A DNA stretch of 64,000 bases from UBA10348 sp002469915 (GTDB taxonomy: Bacteria > Bacteroidota > Rhodothermia > Rhodothermales > UBA10348), in NCBI GenBank assembly GCA_029249345.1, contig JAQWHM010000022.1, positions 112,602 through 176,601 on the forward strand, read 5' to 3'. The notes under the pieces are model-generated. The model had not been told where the DNA came from. It did not search any database and was given only the letters and a program-made list of their open reading frames with translations. How positions within the stretch are numbered: position 1 is the stretch's first letter; each line of letters begins with the position of its first letter. The translations under genes were made by a program, and so were the position numbers. Shown here one piece after another: positions 1 through 7,764 of this stretch.

Positions 1-1075
1 AGGTGTCTAGGATGTCATCGATAGTAGAACTGCTGAGTCCTTCATCTTCGAATACTTCACGTGCATACTCATGATCGTATGCAGCAAGGTTTTGACGGTA
101 GAGGTTTTGTCCGTGACGCTGAGGAGCTCCTACTGCGTATAGGTCAATCCGCTGTTTGTCACTGATGTTCCATGCAAATGCGCCGTAATAGGCCCATGCA
201 TCGGTCCATGTACCATCGTAATAACCGTCACCGGTTTTGCGGACACCGGATACGGTGAAAGCATACTTACCGTTGATGAGGCCAGTGGAGAGAGAAACGG
301 TAGATTTCAAGAATCCATCATTTCCAACTTCTTGCTTGGCCAATACCTGACGCGTGTTGGCTGTTGGATCGGTGATGATATTCATCGTTCCACCAATCGA
401 AGGGGTAGCCAGATTCACTGCGGAAAGACCACGCTGCATCTGGATAGAGGAGGTTGCATCCCCTACACCATCCCAGTTTGACCAGTAGACCCAACCGTTT
501 TCCATGTCATTGACAGGAACACCGTTGATCATAATGGCCACGTTACGCTGGTTGAAACCACGAACGTTCACGCGGGCATCACCAGCACCACCACCCTGCT
601 GGGTAGCGTATACAGATGGAGTCGTATTCAGAATCATCGGAACGTCGCGAGAAGCGAGTTCGCGTTGCACCTGTACCTTGTCCACGTTCGTGAACGCTAC
701 CGGTGTTTTGCGATCTACGGCTCTTGAAGCAAAAACTTCAAGAGACTCGAGTGACTGACTCGAGAATGCAAGACTGAAGTCTACTTCCAGATTAGCCGAA
801 CGAGCGGTGATAACCTTTGACAGATCTTCGTATCCAATGAATGAGGCGGTCAGCGTATGGGTACCTGCGGGTACTCCACTGATCGTGTATCGACCATCTT
901 GGTCGGTTGCGGTGCCTAGAGTTGTTCCTTCAATAACAACATTGGCTCCAGGAAGGGCATCTCCGGTGTCAGCGTCTGTGACCGTTCCGGAAACTTGGAC
1001 CTGAGCAAAGGCTGAGCCTGCGAATAGCAGGGTAACGGCCAGTGCCAGGCTGCGGAAGCGTAGCTTAGCGTTCAT
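1..1075 (-). CDS. TonB-dependent outer-membrane receptor (N-terminal part, cut by window edge)
   Basis: About 358 N-terminal codons are visible; the beta-barrel continues beyond base 1. The protein starts MNAKLRFRSLALAV, followed by a hydrophobic stretch ending SAFAQ (signal peptide, about residues 1-22). Residues 25-105 form a carboxypeptidase-regulatory-like domain (GTVTDADTGDALPGANV, then GRYTISGVPAG). A TonB plug follows, with VRGFNQRNVAIMINGVPVND, then MENGWVYWSNWDG and GGTMNIIT. This domain order is typical of Bacteroidota-type receptors that import large ligands across the outer membrane using TonB energy; the substrate cannot be told. No SusD-like partner lies upstream on this strand. 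Start at ATG 1075 because the signal peptide follows directly. Confidence 0.93.
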   Translation of the reverse strand, partial: MNAKLRFRSLALAVTLLFAGSAFAQVQVSGTVTDADTGDALPGANVVIEGTTLGTATDQDGRYTISGVPAGTHTLTASFIGYEDLSKVITARSANLEVDFSLAFSSQSLESLEVFASRAVDRKTPVAFTNVDKVQVQRELASRDVPMILNTTPSVYATQQGGGAGDARVNVRGFNQRNVAIMINGVPVNDMENGWVYWSNWDGVGDATSSIQMQRGLSAVNLATPSIGGTMNIITDPTANTRQVLAKQEVGNDGFLKSTVSLSTGLINGKYAFTVSGVRKTGDGYYDGTWTDAWAYYGAFAWNISDKQRIDLYAVGAPQRHGQNLYRQNLAAYDHEYAREVFEDEGLSSSTIDDILDT

Positions 1076-1244
1076 ATCCACACGATTTGGTAGGTAAGGA
1101 TAAAGGCGATCTCAAGACAGTAGTGAGATCGAAATTGACAATCAAGTAAACCTAATAAATGTGGATAACTAGGCGTGTGAACGAACAGGGAAAAAATGGT
1201 TATGTTGATAACAATAATGATGCATCTAAACTATTAAATATTAG

Positions 1245-2381
1245 CTACTTAGTATCATATTCTTTTGGTAAGAGATCTGCAAGTCTCTCGAATGACATGT
1301 ATCCAAAGTATGCTACGGCATAGGGATCGAGCACGTTTCCTCTGGAGTCGAGCGTCGTAGCTCCGTTCTGGAGTCGAAGCCATGAGTACTGCATATCCCT
1401 GACTTGGCCCGAATGATAGACCCTTTGCCATTCAGCATACCGCCGGTCTTCTTCCTCATGTGTATACACAATCATGAAGTAATTCGAGAAGTGCAGCGTA
1501 TAATCTTGATCCATGTTTCCAGGCTCTAAGAAAGTAAAAGGATTCACCGCAAACTGAGGCTCTTGAAACGGCGCAGCTGAGTTCATTTCATACTGTCTCC
1601 GATCTCCTACTTCGTCTGGGTCATCCACGTGAAAGACTTGAAATCCCTCTTTTCGGGTCCGGTTGTCCATCATAGACCGAAAAAAGTGCTGTGCTGAGCC
1701 GTTGTATGCTTTCTTTCGGTGTTTATCCCACTTCTCGGCCTCCTGCTCTGATGAGGGCGTCATTTCTCTGAAATAGGATTCGCCATCTTGCCAGGTTTCA
1801 TCCCCATCGATCACAAACTGATGGAGGTGATGTTCAATACGGTATCCGAGCGCACGGTTATTGAGTATCAACGGCTCGTCCGCACTAGCGATGAGCGTAC
1901 CGGCATCCTTCATGAGGTCTAGAATTTCAGGATTCAGGATTTCGACTTCTCTCGCATTGTCTGTCATTCCTAAAAAAGCTTCCCGGAACTGTTTGAGATA
2001 GTCATCCCAATGCTCATCTCGTTTATCGGAAATGGATAACTCTCCGAGAACCATCACCTCTTCCACAAGGTCAAAATCTAGCTTGTAAGATTTCGGCGCT
2101 CTGATCATGACATCATGAGTCTGCGTCTGATGGCCCACACGAGAGACTACGATGCGATGAGCTCCGAGCGGTATCGTGAGTCTGAAAGCACCCTCAGAAT
2201 CAGAGACGGCCCCAATAGAGGAGCGGGAGATAAAGATATGGACACCCTGAAGGGCTTCGCCTGAGGCGGCATCTTGAACGGTCCCCAATAGCCTGGCGCG
2301 TGCTATTTGCTGGCCATAAACGTCCGGCGTGCAAAAAAGACAAAAGGTCAGGGAGATGGAAAAAATGAGATGTTTGTGCAC
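1245..2381 (-). CDS. Exported protein with carboxypeptidase-regulatory-like domain
   Basis: 378 aa. A signal peptide (MHKHLIFSISLTFCLFC, cleavage near YGQQ) is followed by a carboxypeptidase-regulatory-like beta-sandwich at about residues 30-110 (LLGTVQDAASGEALQGVHIF, then SDSEGAFRLTIPLGAHRIVV). The remaining 260 residues are rich in acidic and aromatic residues and match no family I recognise. Such proteins in Bacteroidota are envelope-anchored or periplasmic and often lie near TonB receptors; this one ends 170 bases upstream of the receptor start on the same strand, so a functional link is possible but not shown. No catalytic motif is visible. Confidence 0.8.
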   Translation of the reverse strand: MHKHLIFSISLTFCLFCTPDVYGQQIARARLLGTVQDAASGEALQGVHIFISRSSIGAVSDSEGAFRLTIPLGAHRIVVSRVGHQTQTHDVMIRAPKSYKLDFDLVEEVMVLGELSISDKRDEHWDDYLKQFREAFLGMTDNAREVEILNPEILDLMKDAGTLIASADEPLILNNRALGYRIEHHLHQFVIDGDETWQDGESYFREMTPSSEQEAEKWDKHRKKAYNGSAQHFFRSMMDNRTRKEGFQVFHVDDPDEVGDRRQYEMNSAAPFQEPQFAVNPFTFLEPGNMDQDYTLHFSNYFMIVYTHEEEDRRYAEWQRVYHSGQVRDMQYSWLRLQNGATTLDSRGNVLDPYAVAYFGYMSFERLADLLPKEYDTK

Positions 2382-2460
2382 GGTAACGGAAGAATGGTTA
2401 CCGATATGACGCTTTTACTCCGATCGCGTTTCAGAACAAGAAGGGTATTCGTGGATGCCC

Positions 2461-2868
2461 TTAGCGAATTTCAACCGGATTCGAATCTCCGTGTTCGAAC
2501 TGATATCGTCCGTCTGGAAGCTCAATAGTGCGGATGCCCCTTGTTCTGGAGAAAGGAACGCCGCCACTGCCTAAGACAATTTCTAGTGTGCCATTGGGGA
2601 CTTCCGTTTTGATCACAATCGCATTTACGACAGGAGTCTCCGGAGTGAGCGGGTCGATGTCTTCAGCGACTATAAACGAAAATAGGCCCTCTAAATCAGC
2701 TTCAAAAAGAAGGTCGAATGGCAGAATGCGGATAAACGCATCTGGAACTGGGTTATTCGTTTGGTCATTCAATACCTGACCGGTAAACGCGTCTTTTCCG
2801 CTTTCATCCTCGTCAGAAGAAAATGCGTAACACCCAGCAATAAGTAAAAAAGCTGGGATAATCAGCAA
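2461..2868 (-). CDS. Small putative lipoprotein with regulatory-like beta-sandwich; start unclear
   Basis: 135 aa if read from the TTG at 2868. The N-terminus LLIIPAFLLIAGC is a lipobox with Cys at residue 13, followed by an acidic linker and a domain beginning FTGQVLNDQTNNPVPDAF, which resembles the first strand of a carboxypeptidase-regulatory-like fold. From TTG the signal lacks the usual positively charged n-region. The frame stays open upstream to a stop at 3037-3039 but has no ATG, GTG or further TTG. An ATG at 2903 in a neighbouring frame would supply MLTSTLRLKQPF if the T run near 2870 had one more T. The gene is probably real, but its start is either unusual or affected by a one-base error. 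Confidence 0.6.
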   Translation of the reverse strand: MLIIPAFLLIAGCYAFSSDEDESGKDAFTGQVLNDQTNNPVPDAFIRILPFDLLFEADLEGLFSFIVAEDIDPLTPETPVVNAIVIKTEVPNGTLEIVLGSGGVPFSRTRGIRTIELPDGRYQFEHGDSNPVEIR

Positions 2869-2935
2869 AAAGGCTGTTTTAAGCGCAGAGTTGAAGTAAG
2901 CATGTTTCTTTTCGATCTGTTTTGGCCTATTTGGT

Positions 2936-3058
2936 ATGTCGACGGGTTTGAAAGGCCGCTTGAGCGAACTGAGAAACCGTTTTAGTTCTAAAAGGGCTGC
3001 GGAACCATTGTGTGAAGATTGTGTTGGCCAGAAACTCTACAGCAGTTCAGGACAATAA
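2936..3058 (+). CDS. Possible 40-aa small protein with CxxC motif upstream of rpoZ
   Basis: An ATG at 2936 opens 40 codons ending TAA at 3056-3058. The N-terminal half is basic (MSTGLKGRLSELRNRFSSKR) and the C-terminal half holds CEDC. There is no signal peptide or membrane segment. A hairpin followed by seven T residues lies 19 bases beyond the stop, as expected for an independently terminated short transcript. No clear ribosome-binding site is visible, and I do not recognise the protein. It could be a chance frame in the rpoZ leader. Confidence 0.3.
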   Translation: MSTGLKGRLSELRNRFSSKRAAEPLCEDCVGQKLYSSSGQ

Positions 3059-3076
3059 ACAGGCTCCCACTGCATA

Positions 3077-3100
3077 AGCTCTCTTTAGAGCTCTTTTTTT
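3077..3100 (+). terminator. Terminator-like hairpin in front of rpoZ
   Basis: Stem AGCTCT (3077-3082), loop CTTT, stem AGAGCT (3087-3092), then C and seven T. It has the form of a weak rho-independent terminator on the + strand and lies 20 bases before the rpoZ ATG. It either ends a short upstream transcript (the small frame at 2936-3058) or attenuates rpoZ. It has no T tract when read on the other strand. Confidence 0.5.
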
Positions 3101-3120
3101 AAGACTGGATCCCGACAGCT

Positions 3121-3432
3121 ATGGCGATCAAAACGATCGATATGAACCGCCTCGCGGCGATGACCGGCAACCTTTTCGAATCTGTTGCTATTCTTTCCAA
3201 GCGCTCACGTCAGATTTCAACCAACGTGAAAACCGAATTGGACGATAAGCTCGCATATTTTGAAGGCTTCGAGCAGGAGCTAGAAGACCCTCGATTTCAG
3301 GAAGAGCAGGCAAAAGTATCTCTTGAATACGAAGTGAAACCAGAGCCAACAGAAATGGCCATCGATGAGATGGTAGATGGCGACGTCTATTTTCGTAAGC
3401 CTACGGAAGAAGATATGGGCTCTTTGATTTAG
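3121..3432 (+). CDS. rpoZ: DNA-directed RNA polymerase subunit omega (Rpb6-like)
   Basis: 103 aa. Omega binds the beta-prime subunit and helps RNA polymerase assemble. The N-terminal 55 residues carry the family core: MAIKTIDMNRLAAMTGNLFE, then ILSKRSRQI (the conserved lysine/arginine helix) and LDDKLAYFEGFEQELED, a form typical of the Bacteroidota group. The C-terminal 45 residues are acidic and low in complexity. The gene stands alone, with a terminator-like hairpin 20 bases upstream and a strong terminator directly downstream. In many bacteria rpoZ lies next to gmk, but not here. Confidence 0.85.
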   Translation: MAIKTIDMNRLAAMTGNLFESVAILSKRSRQISTNVKTELDDKLAYFEGFEQELEDPRFQEEQAKVSLEYEVKPEPTEMAIDEMVDGDVYFRKPTEEDMGSLI

Positions 3433-3453
3433 TTTTTCTCATCCGTTTGGATG

Positions 3454-3491
3454 AAAAGGGAGGGCGTCCGCAGGACGCCCTCCCTTTTTTT
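3454..3491 (+). terminator. Strong rho-independent terminator after rpoZ
   Basis: A 16-bp stem (3454-3469 pairing with 3473-3488) around a 3-base loop GCA, rich in GC in its inner part, runs into a T tract ending at 3491. It lies 21 bases after the rpoZ stop and would end rpoZ transcription. The A run on the other side gives it some bidirectional character. Confidence 0.9.
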
Positions 3492-3517
3492 ATGCCTCAT
3501 TTTTCGGACCTTCAGAT

Positions 3518-4255
3518 ATGACGGAATCAACATTGGTCTGGGCATGGATGGGGTTGGCAGTCGCGACGTTCGTCGTGCTACTCTTTCGTGTGGCTCCCTA
3601 CGGTCGCCATCTATCAACCGGATGGGGCCCGACCATTGGGCACCGCATGGGCTGGATCATCATGGAGTGTGTTTCGCCTTTAGCCCTTCTCGTTGCGGCC
3701 GGAGGCCGCATCCAGGAAACGGCTCACGTTCTACTCGTGGGACTTTGGATCGTGCATTACCTGCATCGTGCCATTATTTATCCATTTAGAGCACGGTGGA
3801 AGCACCGCCAAATGCCGATCATAATCATGCTTTCGGCCGTTGTGTTCAATATGATAAACGGAGGGCTGAACGGATGGGGGATGAGTCACGTGCAAGTCGA
3901 TGGGTTTTGGAGTCATCCTATGACTTGGATTGGGTTAGCGCTGTTTGTGGGCGGCGCTACCGTGAACGTCTTGGCAGACCAAACCTTGTTTTCCTTGCGG
4001 AAGGAAAATGAGTCAGGGGTATATCAGATTCCGCACGGAGGGTTGTATCGTTGGATCACCTGTCCCAACTACCTCGGAGAGATCATAGAGTGGATCGGAT
4101 TCGCCCTCATTGCAGGTACGCTCGAATCCGCATCCTTTGCGGTTTGGACAGTGGCTAACCTCGTCCCGAGAGCGATTCAACATCATCGCTGGTATCGTGC
4201 CACCTTCGATGACTATCCAGAGCGCCGAAAAGCGGTGTTTCCGGGAATGCTTTAA
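3518..4255 (+). CDS. 3-oxo-5-alpha-steroid 4-dehydrogenase-like membrane protein
   Basis: 245 aa with about six hydrophobic segments. The C-terminal region holds the hallmark of the steroid 5-alpha-reductase / isoprenylcysteine-methyltransferase-like superfamily: PHGGLYRWITCPNYLGEI, then EWIGFALI and a final RAIQHHRWYRATF plus DYPERRKAVFPG. Enzymes of this family use NADPH to reduce an enone double bond in steroids or other lipids at the membrane; the bacterial substrates are largely unknown. The gene starts 26 bases after the rpoZ terminator and is followed by uvrA after 131 bases. Function is assigned at family level only. Confidence 0.8.
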   Translation: MTESTLVWAWMGLAVATFVVLLFRVAPYGRHLSTGWGPTIGHRMGWIIMECVSPLALLVAAGGRIQETAHVLLVGLWIVHYLHRAIIYPFRARWKHRQMPIIIMLSAVVFNMINGGLNGWGMSHVQVDGFWSHPMTWIGLALFVGGATVNVLADQTLFSLRKENESGVYQIPHGGLYRWITCPNYLGEIIEWIGFALIAGTLESASFAVWTVANLVPRAIQHHRWYRATFDDYPERRKAVFPGML

Positions 4256-4386
4256 TCAATATCCTTACTTGAATCAGAAACGAATGAAGCAGGCCGGGGT
4301 TATGTACGGATTCCGCTTTTTTCTGATCTCCAGCTTCGGTTCGCCCGAGCAGCACATGAGCATCCATCTGTCGGCCTGATTCCTGA

Positions 4387-7359
4387 ATGAACGAGCATAT
4401 TGTAATTAGAGGGGCAAGGGAGCATAATCTCCAGAACATTGATCTGGATATTCCTCGTAATCAGCTCGTAGTCATTACCGGGTTGTCGGGCTCCGGCAAG
4501 TCTTCCTTGGCTTTCGATACGATTTATGCGGAAGGCCAGCGTCGCTACATGGAAAGTCTCAGCGCGTATGCCCGCCAATTTCTTGGGATGATGGAGCGTC
4601 CGGATGTGGACTTTATTGACGGACTTTCTCCGGTAATTGCTATCGAACAGAAGACCGTTAGCCGTAACCCAAGATCTACGGTTGGGACCGTCACCGAGAT
4701 TTACGACTTTTTACGCTTGCTATATGCCCGCGCTTCGATGGCCTATTCGCACGTTTCTGGCGGATTGATGCGCAAGCAGAGTGATGATGAAATCATTGAC
4801 GGCATTTTGAACTTGGTAGAGGGCAGCCGTGTGCTATTGTTGGCTCCCTTGGTGAAGGGCCGAAAAGGTCATTACCGAGAGTTGTTCGAGCAGATCGGCA
4901 AGCAAGGATTCCAGCGCGTCCGTATAGACGGAAAGGCCAAGGAAATCGAGAAAGGCATGAAGGTGGATCGGTACAAGGTTCACGATATCGAAGTCGTGGT
5001 GGATCGCCTGGTCATTAAGCCCGGAATTCGTACGCGTATTGCACAATCCGTTGAGACAGCACTGGGTATGGGCAGTGGCACGTTGATTGTTCAAATTCTG
5101 AGTGGTCCAGAAGAAACGGGTGATCGCGTTTTCAGCAGGCACTTGTTCTGTCCTGATGATGGCGTCTCCTACGACGATCCTTCCCCAAATACCTTTTCAT
5201 TCAACTCTCCCTACGGAGCTTGCCAGGAATGCAACGGCTTGGGCTCGAAAATGGAATTAGATCCAGACCTCATTATTCCCAATCGGTCAAAAAGCATTGC
5301 TGAAGGTGCCATCCAGCCGCTGGGTGTCCCAAGAGACATTTGGATTTTTTCTCAGGTTCAGGCTGTAGCAGATGATATGGGGTTCAGTTTTGATACTCCG
5401 ATCAGCGACCTGACCCAAGAACAGATGCAGGTCTTGCTAGAGGGTGCAGGAGAAGATCAGTTTGATATTGTATACAAATACAAGGATCGCGAAGTAACGT
5501 ATAAACACCGTTTTAACGGTGTAAACGGTCACGTTTTACATACCTATGAAAACACGTCATCGAATACGTCGCGCAAGTGGGCTGAAGCCTATATGCGGCA
5601 CATGGATTGCTCTTCCTGTGAAGGAGGTCGCCTGAGGCCAGAATCACTTTCTTTCAAATTTGGTGACCGCTCCATCGGCGAACTTGTTCGAATGGATTTT
5701 TACAACCTGCGAACGTTCTTCGATCAGATCAAACTGAATGACCGACAAGAGCTTATTGCAGGGCCCATCGTCAAGGAAATTTCTGAGCGCCTAGATTTTC
5801 TGATCAATGTTGGAGTCGGATATTTGAATCTAGACCGCTCTGCCCGCACGTTGTCGGGCGGCGAAAGTCAGCGCATCCGGTTGGCAACACAGATTGGTAC
5901 CCAGTTGACGGGCGTCTTATATGTCCTGGACGAACCGTCCATTGGACTGCATGCCCGCGACAATACAAAGTTGATCGAGTCGTTGAAGCAGCTAAGAGAT
6001 CTCGAAAACTCAGTGTTGGTGGTCGAGCATGATCGGGATATGATCGAATCTGCTGACTTCGTTATTGACCTAGGTCCGGGTGCTGGAGAACTAGGCGGGC
6101 AGGTTGTTGGTGCATCTGTACCCTCGGCGATGAAACCGGGAAAGAACGGGACCACCAGCCTCACGACCGCCTACTTGCATGGGACGAGATCAATTGCTGT
6201 TCCGAAAGTTCGGCGTCCGGGCAATGGAAACTGGTTAAAACTTAGTGGCGCTAAGGGGCACAACTTGAAGGGGGACGAATTTTCGCTGCCCTTGGGTACG
6301 TTTAGTTGCGTCACCGGAGTTTCTGGATCAGGAAAGTCGACACTCATCAATCAGACACTGTATCCCATTCTGGCAGCGGACTTCCATAATGCTAAAACGG
6401 TACCGTTACCCTATGCAGAGATTGAAGGGTTAGAGCATATCGATAAAGTCATCGATATTGATCAAAGTCCGATCGGCAGGACGCCCCGTTCTAATCCAGC
6501 AACGTACGCGGGTCTATTTGGGAATATTCGGGATTTGTTTGCTCAGCTACCGGAGTCGAAAATCCGTGGCTACAAACCCGGGCGATTCTCATTTAACGTC
6601 AAGGGCGGTCGGTGTGAGTCCTGCAAAGGCGCAGGCATCGTAAAGTTGGAAATGAACTTCCTACCCAATGTGTACGTCGAGTGTGAAACCTGTAGTTCAC
6701 GCCGCTACAATACCGAAACACTCGAAGTGCGCTTTAAGGGCAAAAGTATTGCAGACATCCTTGAAATGACGGTCGAGGAGGCCCTTTCCTTTTTTGAACT
6801 GATTCCCAAAATCGCGCGGAAGCTACGCACATTGCATTCTGTTGGACTGGGATATATTCGACTGGGACAGCAGGCAACGACCATATCCGGTGGCGAAGCG
6901 CAACGTGTTAAGCTGGCCAAAGAGCTTTCCCGACCCGGAACGGGGAAAACATTGTATATCCTTGATGAGCCGACAACCGGTCTTCACTTTGAGGATATTC
7001 GCCATCTGCTAGGTGTGTTGCAAGCACTCGTGCGTAAGGGAAACACTGTTTTAGTGATCGAACACAACCTAGATGTAGTCAAAGTTGCAGACTATGTGGT
7101 GGACTTAGGCCCTGATGGCGGCGATGCAGGAGGGCAAATTCTTTTTGCCGGAACGCCAGAGGAATTGGCAAAATCGACGACTTCTACCGGACACTATCTT
7201 GCCGAAGAATTGAGTCGTGGAACAGGTGCAGCGTCCACCGAAAAAGAATTTGACCTTGACGCACTCGCCTCGCGAGAGGATGAGCCAGAAGAAGATGAGC
7301 CGGAAGAAGCTGAAATTATTGAAGACGCCGAAGACGAATCAAACGGCCGTTCAGACTGA
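4387..7359 (+). CDS. uvrA: Excinuclease ABC subunit A (UvrA)
   Basis: 990 aa, two ABC ATPase modules, the damage-recognition subunit of nucleotide excision repair acting with UvrB. First Walker A GLSGSGKSS (residues 32-40), signature LSGGESQRIRLA, then EPSIGLHARD; second Walker A GVSGSGKST and signature ISGGEAQRVKLA with DEPTTGLHFED. Zinc modules: C408/C411 and the C-terminal set C743, C746, C766, C769 are complete, but the first module has C255 followed by PDDG, so its second Cys is missing, while C279 and C282 remain. The C-terminus carries an unusual acidic tail of about 30 residues. First gene of a compact group with the next two. Confidence 0.97.
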   Translation: MNEHIVIRGAREHNLQNIDLDIPRNQLVVITGLSGSGKSSLAFDTIYAEGQRRYMESLSAYARQFLGMMERPDVDFIDGLSPVIAIEQKTVSRNPRSTVGTVTEIYDFLRLLYARASMAYSHVSGGLMRKQSDDEIIDGILNLVEGSRVLLLAPLVKGRKGHYRELFEQIGKQGFQRVRIDGKAKEIEKGMKVDRYKVHDIEVVVDRLVIKPGIRTRIAQSVETALGMGSGTLIVQILSGPEETGDRVFSRHLFCPDDGVSYDDPSPNTFSFNSPYGACQECNGLGSKMELDPDLIIPNRSKSIAEGAIQPLGVPRDIWIFSQVQAVADDMGFSFDTPISDLTQEQMQVLLEGAGEDQFDIVYKYKDREVTYKHRFNGVNGHVLHTYENTSSNTSRKWAEAYMRHMDCSSCEGGRLRPESLSFKFGDRSIGELVRMDFYNLRTFFDQIKLNDRQELIAGPIVKEISERLDFLINVGVGYLNLDRSARTLSGGESQRIRLATQIGTQLTGVLYVLDEPSIGLHARDNTKLIESLKQLRDLENSVLVVEHDRDMIESADFVIDLGPGAGELGGQVVGASVPSAMKPGKNGTTSLTTAYLHGTRSIAVPKVRRPGNGNWLKLSGAKGHNLKGDEFSLPLGTFSCVTGVSGSGKSTLINQTLYPILAADFHNAKTVPLPYAEIEGLEHIDKVIDIDQSPIGRTPRSNPATYAGLFGNIRDLFAQLPESKIRGYKPGRFSFNVKGGRCESCKGAGIVKLEMNFLPNVYVECETCSSRRYNTETLEVRFKGKSIADILEMTVEEALSFFELIPKIARKLRTLHSVGLGYIRLGQQATTISGGEAQRVKLAKELSRPGTGKTLYILDEPTTGLHFEDIRHLLGVLQALVRKGNTVLVIEHNLDVVKVADYVVDLGPDGGDAGGQILFAGTPEELAKSTTSTGHYLAEELSRGTGAASTEKEFDLDALASREDEPEEDEPEEAEIIEDAEDESNGRSD

Positions 7360-7362
7360 CAC

Positions 7363-7764
7363 ATGGAAAATACCTTTAAACCCCAATACAATAAGCCAGA
7401 TGCTCCCGGCATCGCGATGAATTTCGATAACACGGTATCGATTTATCAGGTAATCGAAGCGGAGGAGTCATTTGAAGAGGCAGCCCGATCGGCGTTTGAT
7501 CTCCTTCTAGATGCGCAAGCGCGATATCCTGATTGGCCCCGCGTATTTTATCTTGAAGTGAACGGCCATACTGGTGAGCAGAGTGGATTTGATGCCGACC
7601 TGTTTGAATTCCAACAGGAGTTTTGGTTTTCGACCATTGCTCACTTTGTCTCGGCGTTCGAAACCCCCATGCTTGGTGGTCTCATCAATCCCAATCCACA
7701 ACGGAATGATATTCCCGATGGCCTCCAGATCGGAGACAACCCTGAAACTGGTTCAATCGCATGA
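7363..7764 (+). CDS. Conserved protein of unknown function between uvrA and an M24 peptidase
   Basis: 133 aa, acidic, no signal peptide or membrane segment. It begins MENTFKPQYNKPDAPG and contains DWPRVFYLEVNGHTGEQSGF and FQQEFWFSTIAHFVSAFETP, suggesting a small mixed alpha/beta cytosolic domain. It starts 3 bases after the uvrA stop and overlaps the next gene by 4 bases (ATGA), so the three are probably co-transcribed and translationally coupled. I do not recognise the family. Confidence 0.75.
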   Translation: MENTFKPQYNKPDAPGIAMNFDNTVSIYQVIEAEESFEEAARSAFDLLLDAQARYPDWPRVFYLEVNGHTGEQSGFDADLFEFQQEFWFSTIAHFVSAFETPMLGGLINPNPQRNDIPDGLQIGDNPETGSIA

